A DNA stretch of 64,000 bases from Cepaea hortensis (taxonomy: Eukaryota > Mollusca > Gastropoda > Stylommatophora > Helicidae). How positions within the stretch are numbered: position 1 is the first letter of the stretch; every line of letters starts with the position of its first letter. A program made the position numbers and the translations under genes. The stretch lies in NCBI GenBank assembly GCA_963921405.1, contig OY992892.1:32166075-32230074 (forward strand). Direction: 5' to 3'. The notes under the pieces were generated by a model that made no database searches, was not told the origin of the DNA, and saw only the letters and a program-made list of their open reading frames with translations. This document shows positions 11,407 through 22,912 of the stretch, piece by piece.

Positions 11407-11626
11407 TATTTAAAAATTGGGTTTTTACTTATGAAATCAAAGCAGAGTTATGAATTATATGGTGACATAGTTTACTACCAGGATGTCCAATGATAAATTA
11501 AAAGATAAGTCAGATATTCTCGCGGCCCTAAAATTGGAAGCTGAGAAGTTTTGCCTTCTATTAGCACAGTGGTTCTCAACCTTTTTTGGCCCATTCCCCC
11601 CTTCACCATATTTTCAGAACGTCATC

Positions 11627-12354
11627 CCCCCCCCCCCCTTTTCCAACTTTTCAAAATTATCAGCCTCAAAAAGTGCATTAAAAAAAACATGCCTATAATA
11701 GTGAAAATACTTATTTTCTTCCATAGTTGTACATAACCTTCACATGTAAAGATACATTTTATAGTGTAGTTTTCTACAGTTAATAGCAAATGAATATGCT
11801 GATGGATATTAAAACTTAAATAGAAGCATTTTTACATTCGCAATATTTTATTTAAACACCACATTAATCATACTACAATAAACAAACAGTTAAAATGTCA
11901 AAGAATTGTAGCTTAATATACGACACCAGGATGCCAGAAAATTGTGCTTCATCAAACAAAACGCTCATTACAATACCTGGATATTGTAGATTCGTAATTT
12001 AAATGAAAATTGTAATCAATGAGAACACTGTGATTGTTTTTCCTGCAGCAATTCTGAAATACGCTGAGGAGTGCTTGAAAGGGCACAACGGAGATCGTTT
12101 TCAACATCTAATTTGTTGCGACGAGGGGTTAGCAGCTTTCTCCGCTAACCCCGAATACTCTCGTCGCGTCACGCGACGAGAATTAGCAGTGGTTCGAATC
12201 GCAAAAGTGACTTATGAGAGTATGGAGCCGGTCGCTCAGAAAGTCGTGGCGTGCTGATGAGCGTAATCTAGCCTAGGAATCAACATTCAGCTGAAAGATG
12301 CTGGTGTTGACCGCAATATCCTGAAACAGGATGGAAACGCGGAAAAAAAAAAAA
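11627..12354. other. hAT interior: poly-C, AT-rich spacer and a dispersed repeat
   Basis: A poly-C run lies at about 11,627-11,638, then AT-rich sequence without a recognised gene. At about 12,215-12,335 a minus-strand copy of the dispersed repeat is seen (ggtcaacaccagcat and cgaccggctccat when read on the minus strand). The 84-codon frame at 12,003 has no recognisable motif and I do not call it a gene. Confidence 0.5.
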
Positions 12355-14920
12355 TCTGTTGCGTCGTTTCGTTTTAATTTCTAGCAGAGCTGAAAAGCCT
12401 GACTCACAAAGATATGTTAACGCAAATGGAAGCAATGCACGGATTGCTTTTTCTGCCACTTTTGGGTATGAACCGCACATTAAAGGCCAAACTTCCGTGA
12501 TTGGTTTCTCACTGAAGACATCCCTTGCCCCCGAATCATTTTTCAGCTTCAGAAATTCATCTTGACAATCATCAGACAGACCAGATTCAGAAAATTTAGA
12601 ACTCTTTACTCCTGATGAAACAACTGACCCACAGGGAATACATGAACTTCTATTTGCAGATGATCAGTGCCTGTTTTACAGCAGCGAGGGCAGACTACAA
12701 AATCATATTACTAATCTGAGTTCAACCTGCAGCAGATACAATATGAGTATAAACACAGCCAAAACCGAAGTAATGCAAGTTAGCAGATCGCCAGGCCCAC
12801 TAAGTATACAGATAAATAACACACCTCTGAAACAAGTTAAAGAATTCAAATACCTTGGAAGTATGATCACAGAAGATGGCAGATTGGACAGAGAAATTGA
12901 AATCAGATGTCAAAAAGCTAGTGCACTTACATATCAACTGTCACCCTTACTGAAACATCCAAACATACCCATGTCTGCAAAACGACAGATAATAAACAGC
13001 ATATTCACACCAACCCTATGCTACCAATCTCAAACCTGGACTTTATCCAAATTACACCTTCGCAAAATCAACACCTGCGAAATGAGATGCCTGAGGAGAG
13101 CTGCCAACTTAACAATCCGAGACCGAGTAAGAAATGTTACTATCAGACAGACTGTGGGATCAACACCTTGTGCCACATTTATTGAAAGACAGAAGATCAA
13201 GTGGTTTGGCCATGTTGTTAGAATGCAACATCAGCAACTACCATCACTGGCCTTACATCAAAGATCATCTGCAACAAGACCACGAGGACGTCCAAGAAGA
13301 AAATGGATTGACGACATCAGAGACATTGTACAACCACACGGAATGACACTATCCAGTGCCGTCCACCGGGCGCTGGAACGCAAATTATTCCTCCCCACGA
13401 CGCTTGACGGCAGAAGTGGAAGATGATGATGATGAATCATCAGAAACTTTTTCAACTGATAATTTGAATGGGTTTCGCACCAAATCCAGCTCATCATCAC
13501 TAAGTTCAGGAAAATATCGCTCAAATTCATTTTCTAGCGCTGTCAAATGCTGCACAATTTCATTTTTTGCAAATTGTGGAAGTACTTGGTCTTTACCATC
13601 AACAACGAGAACGGATGACAGCTTCTCAAACATTGCAACATTTGTCATATTGACCTTCTTTTCCAGTTTTCCAGCTTGCTCATAAAAGCTCTCAAGGCAT
13701 CCACAAATTGTATGATATTTGTATTCCTTCCTTGCATCTGAAGATTGAGTTTATTCAACTGCTCAAAAATATCAACTAAATAGGCAAGGCGCATGATCCA
13801 TTCCTCATCATCCAGCCAGGCGAAAAAGTCCATTTTACCCTGAACTTCAAAAAATAATTTGAGCTCGTCTCTCAGCTCATATACTCACGCAGTTACATTT
13901 CCTCTTGACAGCCATCGAACATTTGTGTGGAAAAGAAGCAAATGGTGGCCTGCATCCATGTCAACGCATAACTGCTTAAAAAGCCGTGAGTTGAGAGCTC
14001 CTCCTTTGATAAAATTCACTATCTGAACGGTTTGATCCAAAACCTTCCCCAAAGGAGCTGGAAGTGTTTTGGAGGCCAGTGCTTGACGATGGATCATGCA
14101 ATGAATGCCTTTCACTTTTGGGGCACATTTCTTCACACTAACTTGAAATCCTGATTTGGTCCCCAACATAGCTGGTCCTCCATCTGTACAGCACCCACAC
14201 ATATTATCCCATAAAAAATTTTCTGATTCAAGGAAAGATGAAACCTTTTCCAAAATATCAGAGGCCATGGTAATTGTTTCAAGAGGAGAACAAAAAAGAA
14301 GTTCTTCTTTAAATGATCCTGAATGCACATACCTTGCAAACACTATCAACTGAGAACACGATGCCACATCAGTCGATTCATCCATCAATTTCAATTGAAT
14401 ACAGCCCAAATGCTGCAGACTTGATCTCTTGCACAACTTGATCCTTGATGTCATTAGCCATGTAGCTGATCCTCCTTTGAACAGTGTCGTTTGATAGTGA
14501 AACCGCTGCAAGTTTTTTCTCTGATTCATTTCCCAACACAATTTCCACCATCTTGAGACAACAAGGTTTGATCAAAGATTCCCCGATTGTATGTGGTTTT
14601 TTCTGCTTCGCTATCTCCAGTGCTACGACATAGGAAGCTTCAGTAACCTTTTGGTTTGTTTCTTGGAATATCCCTGTTAAATCCAGTCTCATCCTTTTGA
14701 CAGCATTCCCAAGACGTTCAAAATAGGTTTTGTCCTTGTCCTTGTATTGAGGATGAACATTCAACAAATGATTCCTCAACTGTGTCGGTTTCACAGAATC
14801 ACTTGACAAACTTTTACTACAAATAACACACTGAGGTCGTTCTTCTCCGTTGATGACGATATTTGTCAATCCATAATTCAAATAAGACAGGTCATACTTT
14901 CGTTTCTTGACACTCATCAT
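12355..14920 (-). pseudogene. hAT transposase (BED zinc finger, ZBED5-like), frameshifted and interrupted
   Basis: Read from 14,920 leftwards. The N-terminus starts MMSVKKRKYDLSYLNYG with a BED-type finger (CVICSKSLS, then RNHLLNVH). RNase H-like core blocks follow: DESTDVA near 14,350, CTDGGPAMLG near 14,170, CMIHRQALAS near 14,095 and NVRWLSRGNV near 13,905. Then come SDDELDLVRNPF near 13,490 and the hAT C-terminal dimerisation block (SYPKVAEKAIRALLPF, LCESGFSALLEIKTKRRNR) near 12,360-12,475. A frameshift lies between 14,380 and 14,420, since both frames read through the same bases. There are further breaks near 13,890 and 13,650, and an 859 bp LINE fragment splits the gene at 13,435/12,575. 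Dead as read; the family assignment is strong. Confidence 0.88.
12576..13434 (+). pseudogene. 5'-truncated LINE (RT palm to C-terminus, GAT tail) inserted in the hAT transposase
   Basis: The reading frame enters at the palm box LLFADDQCLFY near 12,650. It continues through the thumb phrase EFKYLGSMITEDGRL (12,843), KWFGHVVRMQ near 13,200 and RPRGRPRRKWIDDIRD near 13,280, a C-terminal pattern common to many single-ORF LINEs. It ends in a GATGATGATGAT-like 3' tail. A 9 bp duplication aatcatcag flanks it (12,567-12,575 and 13,435-13,443), inside the hAT transposase frame, so it arrived after the hAT. No endonuclease part remains. Related fragments: 44.5-45.0, 57.9-58.3 and 62.0-62.3 kb. Confidence 0.88.
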
Positions 14921-15024
14921 GGGATTCAGATTCTATAAATATAAAACGATAAAGTCAAGATCAACACACATAAACACCCACAGACGATTATACACACCCA
15001 CACGCACATATATACGTACGTACG

Positions 15025-15027
<3 letters not shown>

Positions 15028-15074
<47 letters not shown>
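15028..15074. repeat. (CA)n microsatellite
   Basis: About 47 bp of CA dinucleotides, preceded by GTAC-rich sequence. Confidence 0.95.
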
Positions 15075-15076
<2 letters not shown>

Positions 15077-15089
15077 AATATTGCATATC

Positions 15090-15220
15090 CTATTTACAGT
15101 ACATCGTTGTCAACACCAGCATTTTACTGCTGTTGTTGATGTCTGGGCAAGGTTTACGTTCAGTAGTTTGCCATTGATTTCTGAACGACCGGCTCCAATA
15201 CCAACATGCTAAAACCCCAG
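15090..15220 (+). repeat. Dispersed SINE-like repeat copy
   Basis: Contains gttgtcaacaccagcatttt, gttcagtagtttgccattga and ttctgaacgaccggctcc. Same family as the copies near 8.9, 9.2, 12.3 and 62.4 kb. Confidence 0.6.
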
Positions 15221-15282
15221 CACGATGTGGTCAGCTGTTAAATCGGTCACCGCTGGCAAGCCTTTAGGCCACGGAGACGGTG

Positions 15283-15359
<77 letters not shown>

Positions 15360-15375
15360 TACAAACACACGCACA

Positions 15376-15473
<98 letters not shown>

Positions 15474-15540
15474 TGTGCATGTGTTTGTATGAGTATATAT
15501 ATATATATTCATACAAACACACGCACACTCATATATATAT
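15283..15540. repeat. (TA)n array with inverted 23 bp cassettes
   Basis: TA dinucleotide runs separated by GAGTGTGCGTGTGTTTGTA-TGAG or its complement, at about 15,357, 15,471 and 15,510. Confidence 0.95.
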
Positions 15541-17012
<1,472 letters not shown>

Positions 17013-17506
17013 ATATTTATAAAACAAAGTGTATGTATGTAAATATGTATGTATGTAAATATGTATGTCCTTTATTTGTTCGCGAACGGCCCATCCGATT
17101 GAGATGAAATTTTCTACATGCCTTCCTTTCATTCCAGAGCTGTCAACTGTCATAGTTTTTTTTTCTTCTTCCTCCTCCTCCCTCCTCCCCCTCCCAAAAT
17201 ACGTACGTAAATATATGATGATGATGATGAAAGAATCCCCGAACCAAAACGCTAGGGAAAGGGAAGAAAATGACGTGACTACACAGAATCGTCACACGGC
17301 AATCATCATCATCATCAAGTGCCGTGCCTGCTGGCGTAGGCGTTCATGGCTCTCCGTAGATCTCAGTCTTTGGTTTTTTGGATCAACTCTGCTGCTGATA
17401 TTCCTCCATGCCACGGCAATGTCAATAACAATTCATCTTTTTATGTGTAGGGAAGTTATCTACAGTCGTGTAGAAGGGAAGAACTAGACGAGTATGAATT
17501 GAATGG

Positions 17507-18815
17507 CGAACTCTCTCTCCCTCTCTTCTCCTCCCTCTACCTCCTCCCTCCACCCTTCTCCTCTTCCTCCTCCCTCTCCCTCCTCCCTCCTCCTTCTCCC
17601 TCTTCCTCTCCCCTCCTCCTCCATCCTCCTCCCTCCTACTCCCTCCGCCTCCTCCCTCATCTTCCCTCCTCCTCCCTCTCCCTCCTCATCCCTCCTCCTC
17701 CTGCCTCCCTCCTCCTCCTCCTGCCTCCTTCTCCCTCATCATCCTCCCTCCACCTTCTCCCTTCTTCTCCCTCTTCCCTCTTCCTCCTCCTACCTCCTCC
17801 CTCCTCCTCCCTCTACCTCCTCCTCCTCCCTCCACCCTCCTCCTCCCTTCTCCTCCTCTTCCTCCTCCCTTTCCTTCCTCCTCCTCCTCCCTCTACCTCC
17901 TCCTCCCCCTACCTCTTTCCTCCTCCCTCCTCCTCCTCTTCCACCTCCCTTTCCTTCCTCCCCTCCTCATTCTCCCTCCTTCCTCTCCCTCCTTCCTCTC
18001 CTCCTCCCTTCTCCTCCTCCCCCTCCCCCTTATCCCTCCTCCTCCTTCTTCCTCCCTCCTCCTCCTCCCTCCTCCTCCCTCTCCTCCTCATCCCTCCTCC
18101 TCCCTTCTCCACCCTCTACCTCCTCCTCCTCTCACATTCCTCCTCCTCCCTCCTTCTCCCTCCTCCTCCTTCTCCCTCCCTCCTCCTCCTCCTCCTTCCT
18201 CCTCCTCCCTCTCCTCCTCCTCCCTCTACCTCTCCTCCCTTCACATTCCTCCTCCTCCTCTCTCCTCCTCCTCCTCCTCCCTCCTCCTCCTTCTCTTCAT
18301 CTCCTCCTCCTCTCTCCCCCTTCCTCCTCCTCCCTCTCCGCCTCCTCCCTTTACCTCTCCTCCCTCCTCCTCCCTTCACATTCCTCCTCCTCCCTCCTCC
18401 TCCTCTCTCCTCCTCCCTTCACATTCCTCCTCCTCCTCACTCCCTCCTCCTCTTCCCTCCTCCTCCTCCCCCTCCTTCTCCTCCTCCTCCCCCTCCTTCT
18501 CCCTCCTCCTCTTCTCCCTCTTCGCTCCTCCCTCTTCCTCCCTCTTCCTCCTCCCTCCTCCTACTTCTCCTCCTCCTCCCTCTCCCTCCTCCTCCTTCTC
18601 CTCCTCCTGCTCCCTTCTCCTCCTGTGTTCTCCTCCTCCCTCCTTCTCCCTCCTCCTCCCTCTTCCTCCTCCCCCTCCTCCTCCACCCTACTCCTCCCTC
18701 CTCCTCCTAATCCCTCCTCCTCCCTCCTATTCCTCCCTACTCCTCCTATCTCCTCCCTCCTCCTCCCTCCTCTTCCCTCCTCCACCTCCCTCTTCCTCCT
18801 CCCCCCTCCATTTAC
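17507..18815. repeat. 1.3 kb polypyrimidine (CCTCCT-type) tract
   Basis: Almost uninterrupted C/T sequence of cctcctcctccctcc units over about 1,300 bp. The long frames of S, P and L residues and their minus-strand G/E/R mirror are repeat artefacts, not proteins. The minus strand is rich in GGAGGAGGG runs. Confidence 0.95.
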
Positions 18816-19196
18816 CCAAGACAGACAGACAGTCAGACAGATAGTCGGGAACGGGATCTTATATGACTGCTTATATGATTTAAATGAGATGCTCTCCACC
18901 ATGGGCTGGGCCGGGTCAGACAGACAGACAGATAGATAGATAGACAGACAGACAGACACACAGACAGACAGTCGGGAACGGGAACTTATATGACTACTTA
19001 TATGAATTAAATTAGATGCTCCCCATCAGGGTCTGGGCGAAGACGGGCCGGGTCAGACAGACAGACAGACAGATAGACAGACAGACAGACAGACATATAG
19101 TCGGTAACGGGAACGAGAACTTATATGACTACTTATATGAATTAAATGAGATGCTCCCCACCAGGGTCTGGGCGAAGCCGGGCCGGGTCAGCTAGT
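18816..19196. repeat. Three about 130 bp tandem units ending the Helentron-like element
   Basis: GACA/GATA runs followed by tcgggaacgggaacttatat, gactacttatatgaatt and atgctccccacc...gggccgggtcag occur three times (about 18,842, 18,971 and 19,090). Confidence 0.8.
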
Positions 19197-19741
19197 ATAT
19201 ATATATATGTGCCAGTCTCCCTGATGAAGGTGTTAAGGACGCTGTTCGTAATCCCGTATACCCAGGTATGAAACACAGCTGCGCGAGATTCGCCAGCGGA
19301 TCGCGTTGCATCAGTTTCTTATGGAAAAGTATGTGAGCCGGACGTTCAGAAATCGGTAATCGGTTTCTGTTTTAATGCGATCTTGAAATAATCGGATGAG
19401 TACTCTAAACCTCATTAAAATGGAGATGCAATAACAAAAAAACGTAACTTACCGCCAAATAAAATCTCTGGTAAAATACGGCAACCTAAATCATAGAGGC
19501 TAGGTAGAAGGAAAAGAACCGTATATTATGGAGGGAAAACAATATCAAGTAATTGGTCTTGTATTAACGCGATCTTGAAATAATTGGGGGATTTAACGTC
19601 ACGAGTACGCTTAATATCCCGATCATATTTTGTGTGGTCCTGAAGACAATTTGACAATGTCTTCATTCCCCCCCCCCCCCTGGAAACCCTCAAATTCTCC
19701 CCCTTGGGGGGGGGGAATTCCCCACCGGTTGAGAACCACTG
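19197..19741. other. Right end of the hAT element
   Basis: It contains gtattaacgcgatcttgaaa and poly-C/poly-G runs (about 19,669 and 19,706) and closes with the inverted repeat at 19,727-19,741. The same internal phrase occurs in the small hAT derivative at 63,430-63,900. Confidence 0.7.
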
Positions 19742-20790
19742 TATTAGCATAAAGCATAAAGACTGGTTTGATGAAAATTCCGATGACATCAACCAATTGC
19801 TGGCCGAGAAACATCTTCTCCTCAAGATGCACATTTGAATGACCCAAAGTCAACATTAAAAAAATATGCTTTGAAGAACATTCAGAGAGTAGTGCAGCAG
19901 AAACTTCGGCACATGCGGGACTCCTGGCTGAGCAGCAAAGCTGATGAAATTCAAGGCTTTGCTGACAGACATGATATGAAAAACTTCTACGACTCACTGA
20001 AAGCGGCCTATGGTCCTACATCACCAGGCATAGTTCCTCTCCTCAGTGCAGATGGGGGAACATTGGTAACCGATAAGAAGGAAATCCTTCAACGCTGGGC
20101 AGAGCATTTCAGCAAAATCTTAAATGCAACTTCCTTCTTCGATGATGAAACCATCAACTGCCTTCCTAAAGTCCCCACCAATGAGACACTTGATGACCTG
20201 CCAACCACAGTGGAAGTAAACAAAGCCATCCAGCAACTCTCCAGCGGCAAGGCACCTGGTCCTGACTCCATCCCAGCAGAGATATACAAGGCAGGTGGGC
20301 CGGTCCTAACAGAGCAGCTTCACCAAGTCTTTACAAACATATGGGTGAACGAGACCATGCCACAAGATTTCAAGGACGCGTCAATAGTCCACCTTTACAA
20401 ACGTAAAGGAAACCGCCAATCCTGTGACAACCACCGAGACATCTCCTTGCTTTCAATTGCAGGGAAGATACTCGCCAGAATTCTTCTCAATCGCCTCACA
20501 GCCCATCTCGATCAAGGTCTTCTTCCTGAGAGTCAATGTGGCTTCAGAAAAGAACGTGGAACTGTTGACATGATTTTCGCTGCAAGGCAGCTGCAAGAGA
20601 AATGTCAGGAACAGAACTGCGAAATGTTCTCCACTTTCATTGACCTTACCAAGGCTTTTGATACAGTCAGCAGAGAAAGACTGTGGAAGATCATGGCAAA
20701 ATATGGCTGTCCACGAAAGTGCGTCCAAATAGTGCGGCTATTTCATGACTGCATGCAGGCAAGAGTACAGGAACTTGTTAAAACCGACCG
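19742..20790 (+). pseudogene. LINE reverse transcriptase, both ends missing (copy 1)
   Basis: The frame from 19,835 reads NDPKSTLKKYALKNIQRVVQ, LSSGKAPGPDSIPAEIYK, HLYKRKGNRQSCDNHRDISL, PESQCGFRKERGTVDMIFAA and FIDLTKAFDTVSRE (motif A). It then stops at VQELVKTDR*, before motif B. The piece just upstream (DWFDENSDDINQLL) is frameshifted relative to it and continues into 11,483-11,566 across the hAT. 3'-truncated at about 20,775, where a flanking repeat (acttgttaaaaccgaccggt) begins. Same family as 42,392 and 55,765 and close to the complete LINE at 29.5-33.4 kb. Not functional. Confidence 0.88.
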
Positions 20791-21476
20791 GTGAAGGCAG
20801 CAGCGGCATCAAAACGAACAGTATCGAAAAGGTGGGGGGGGGGAAAGGGGGGGGGGGGTTGTCAAGGAGTATCCTAGTTTACAATGCAGGAGGGGTAGTT
20901 GTTGCATTTGTATTGTTTGTGTTGTTACATGCGTACTGTGTGTTCAGTATTTGTGTGCGTGTTTTTACAGAGCGTTGCATGTGGGCGTGTAGGTGACATA
21001 TGCGCAAAAATTACAAATATTTTATACATTTAAACATTTCTCCATTGACATTGTTGTAAGGAAATATTTTAAATCAAAACCGTGATGGTAGCGGGCTGTT
21101 ATTATTTTCCCCTGCCGCCCCGCTCTCTTGTCAGCTCCAAAAACTCCTACCAAGTACCATCACCCTCGGTGATGATAAACATGGCGGTGCAGAACTGAAA
21201 CAAAACGGTGAGCGCGGCAGCAGTAATAACAATCACCGTATCAAAAGGTGAGAAAGGGGGATGTGATATTAATAATGATTACAATGATAATAATGCAAAT
21301 AACATCCAAATACATGAATAGTATTATAATGACAAGGAAATAAAAACTGCTAAGGGTGATAAAATTAAAGGCAATGATGATAAACAGCTATGATAATATT
21401 AATCAACAATAAATAAAAGATTAATTAAGAAAAACTAAAAAAAACTAAAAGAAAAAACGAAAAAAAAAAAAAAAAA
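20791..21476. repeat. Flanking repeat with poly-G and poly-A; no gene
   Basis: A poly-G run lies at about 20,834-20,860. Then come acagagcgttgcatgtgggc and gtaggtgacatatgcgcaaa phrases that recur near 24,480, 38,700, 42,200, 52,080 and 55,570. A-rich sequence ending in poly-A abuts the first junction word. Confidence 0.65.
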
Positions 21477-22095
21477 TTTGACTCGTGATCCTTCTCGGCC
21501 TTTTGGCTAAGATCAAGTGTATTTGCTGGCCCCCGACAGTAGTGCGTGATATCTTGCAAATCTTCAAATTGGTAACATTCTACCAATTGGTATGATGCCT
21601 GAAGGTACCATTGTGTGTTGCCTGGAGGAGAAGAATGGAGACCGGGGCAAACTGGCACGTACATCAGGCAACTATGCAACTGTCATCTCCCACAACCCTG
21701 AGACTAAGAAGTCCAGAGTCAAACTACCATCTGGCACCAAGAAAGTTGTGTCATCTGCCAACCGAGCCATGATTGGTATTGTTGCTGGTGGTGGACGTAT
21801 TGACAAGCCTATCTTGAAGGCAGGACGTGCCTATCACAAATACAAGGCCAAGAGAAACTGCTGGCCTAAAGTCAGAGGTGTTGCCATGAACCCTGTTGAA
21901 CATCCCCATGGTGGTGGTAATCACCAGCACATTGGTAAGGCATCCACAGTCAGGAGAGATGCATCCGCTGGTAGAAAGGTTGGTCTCATTGCTGCCCGTC
22001 GTACTGGTCGTCTCAGAGGTACCAAGCAGGTTACATCCAAGGAGAAAGAATAAATGTCACGGTTGGCATTTCACTGGAATAAATGTCTGAGAATA

Positions 22096-22137
<42 letters not shown>

Positions 22138-22145
22138 CTCGTGAT
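21477..22145 (+). pseudogene. RPL8: RPL8 (uL2) processed retrocopy with U2 snRNA 5' fusion, copy 1
   Basis: The frame at 21,592-22,053 is 153 codons and intact. It is unmistakably the C-terminal 60% of ribosomal protein L8: MPEGTIVCCLEEKNGDRGKL, ISHNPETKKSRVKLPSG, VAGGGRIDKPILKAGRAY, RGVAMNPVEHPHGGGNHQHI, GRKVGLIAARRTGRLRGTK. Full-length L8 is about 257 residues; coding similarity starts upstream at ANLQIGNILPIG, so about the first 95 residues are absent. No introns. A 3'UTR with aataaatg-type signal and 32 A follows. The unit is bounded by tttgactcgtgat at 21,477-21,489 and 22,133-22,145, a 13 bp target duplication. Hallmarks of LINE-mediated retrotransposition. No promoter seen. Confidence 0.93.
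21491..21520 (+). pseudogene. U2 snRNA 5' fragment (30 nt) at the head of the RPL8 retrocopy
   Basis: CTTCTCGGCC then TTTTGGCTAAGATCAAGTGT matches U2 nucleotides about 5-34 as I recall them, including the U2/U6 helix and branch-site-proximal part. About 32 nt of unassigned sequence (with gcccccgacag) separate it from the L8 coding similarity. Confidence 0.85.
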
Positions 22146-22455
22146 GTTAAGCCTTGATTGTTGTGTGCATTAAGCACTTCCTTCTTGTCTTTGGCCACCT
22201 CTAACAGCAACGAGGCACACTTGGGACAGTCTGCCTCGATAGCTTTGATCAGCCCATGGTGCTGACGTCAACATGAAAGATGTCAATGAAGACACAGCCT
22301 TGATGCATTATTTGTTTCAGACTGGCGCGTCTAATGAAGAACTGTTGATCTCTCTGATCTGTGAGGGCAACGATGTCAACTGCCAGAACAAAGATGGTTA
22401 TTCACCGTTGATGGTCGCTGCAATGTATGGCTGGCAAAAGACAGTATCAGTCTTA
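22146..22455 (+). pseudogene. Truncated ankyrin retrocopy with 5' inversion, copy 1
   Basis: 22,146-22,250 is antisense ankyrin coding sequence (complement reads LLLEVAKDKKEVLNAHNNQG). From 22,251 the sense sequence begins HGADVNMKDVNEDTALMHYL and runs to about 22,455, then changes to unrelated sequence. The inversion junction (tttgatc|agcccatgg) is the same as in the full copy at 24,290, so this copy derives from it at DNA level rather than by a second retrotransposition. Confidence 0.88.
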
Positions 22456-22620
22456 TCAATCCCTCGGTAAGGTGTCGGATATTTTTCTGTCGGGGGCAAA
22501 AAGAAAATCCTAACCTGCACAGTTCGCGGCGACTGCACTAGCCAGGCGGCCTTTATTCCTCAGGCTCAAAGACCACTCTGCCATACACCGCAAGGTACTA
22601 TATTGGCAGTAAATGACTGT
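22456..22620 (-). other. Unassigned chimeric segment between ankyrin fragment and 88 bp units
   Basis: Present in all three nests. On the minus strand it contains tggcagagtggtctttgagc and gccgcctggctagtgcagtc, ending ttttgcccccgacag. The 11-mer gcccccgacag also occurs between U2 and RPL8. It could be a structured small RNA with an A-box-like tggcagagtgg, but I see no matching B-box. Confidence 0.35.
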
Positions 22621-22912
22621 CTTTTACGGATACCTATCAATAGTCAAACGAGTAATTGACGTTGTGAAGAGAAACTTCATAACAAGAAAGTCCGACACTT
22701 CTGCCTGTAATAAGTAGGTACCCATCACGAGTCAAAAGAGTAATTGACGTTGTGAAGAGAAACCTCATAACAAGAATGTCCGACAATTATGCCTGTCGTT
22801 TACGGATACCCATCACGAGTCAAAAGAATAATTGACGTTGTGAAGAGAAACTTCATAACAAGAAAGTCCGAGAACTCTTCCCGTGGTATACGGATATCCA
22901 TCACGAGTCAAA
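22621..22912 (-). repeat. 88 bp tandem units bearing the nest junction word, copy 1
   Basis: atcacgagtcaaa occurs at 22,724, 22,812 and 22,900, exactly 88 bp apart, each with gttgtgaagagaaacttcat in between. A more diverged unit precedes them near 22,640. On the minus strand each unit opens TTTTGACTCGTGAT. Confidence 0.92.

Larger units (their letters stand above)
17011..19196 (+). mobile_element. Candidate Helentron/Helitron-like non-autonomous element
   Basis: It begins in TA sequence with ctatatttataaaacaaagt, tandem GTATGTA units, then tttgttcgcgaacggcccat and ccgattgagatgaaattt. It ends ggtctgggcgaagccgggcc...cagctagtatat. Known: this pairing (a ccgat-gaaatt phrase near one end, a gcgaagccggg hairpin-like phrase plus cagctag near the other, no TIR, internal tandem repeats) is common to Helentron-type families. 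No Rep/helicase is present. Class is provisional. Confidence 0.4.

Noticed and set aside
12003..12257. 84-codon frame MKIVINENTVIVF...
   Set aside because: No recognisable motif, it runs into the dispersed repeat and lies in the hAT interior; not supported as a gene.
17499..18939. Open frames of 400-480 codons rich in Ser, Pro and Leu
   Set aside because: They are the polypyrimidine tract read in different frames; no non-repeat protein content, and all frames are open simply because C/T-only codons lack stops.
21592..22053. Functional RPL8 gene
   Set aside because: It lacks about the first 95 residues, has no introns, carries an A-tail and target duplication and has no promoter; a retrocopy even though the frame is open.
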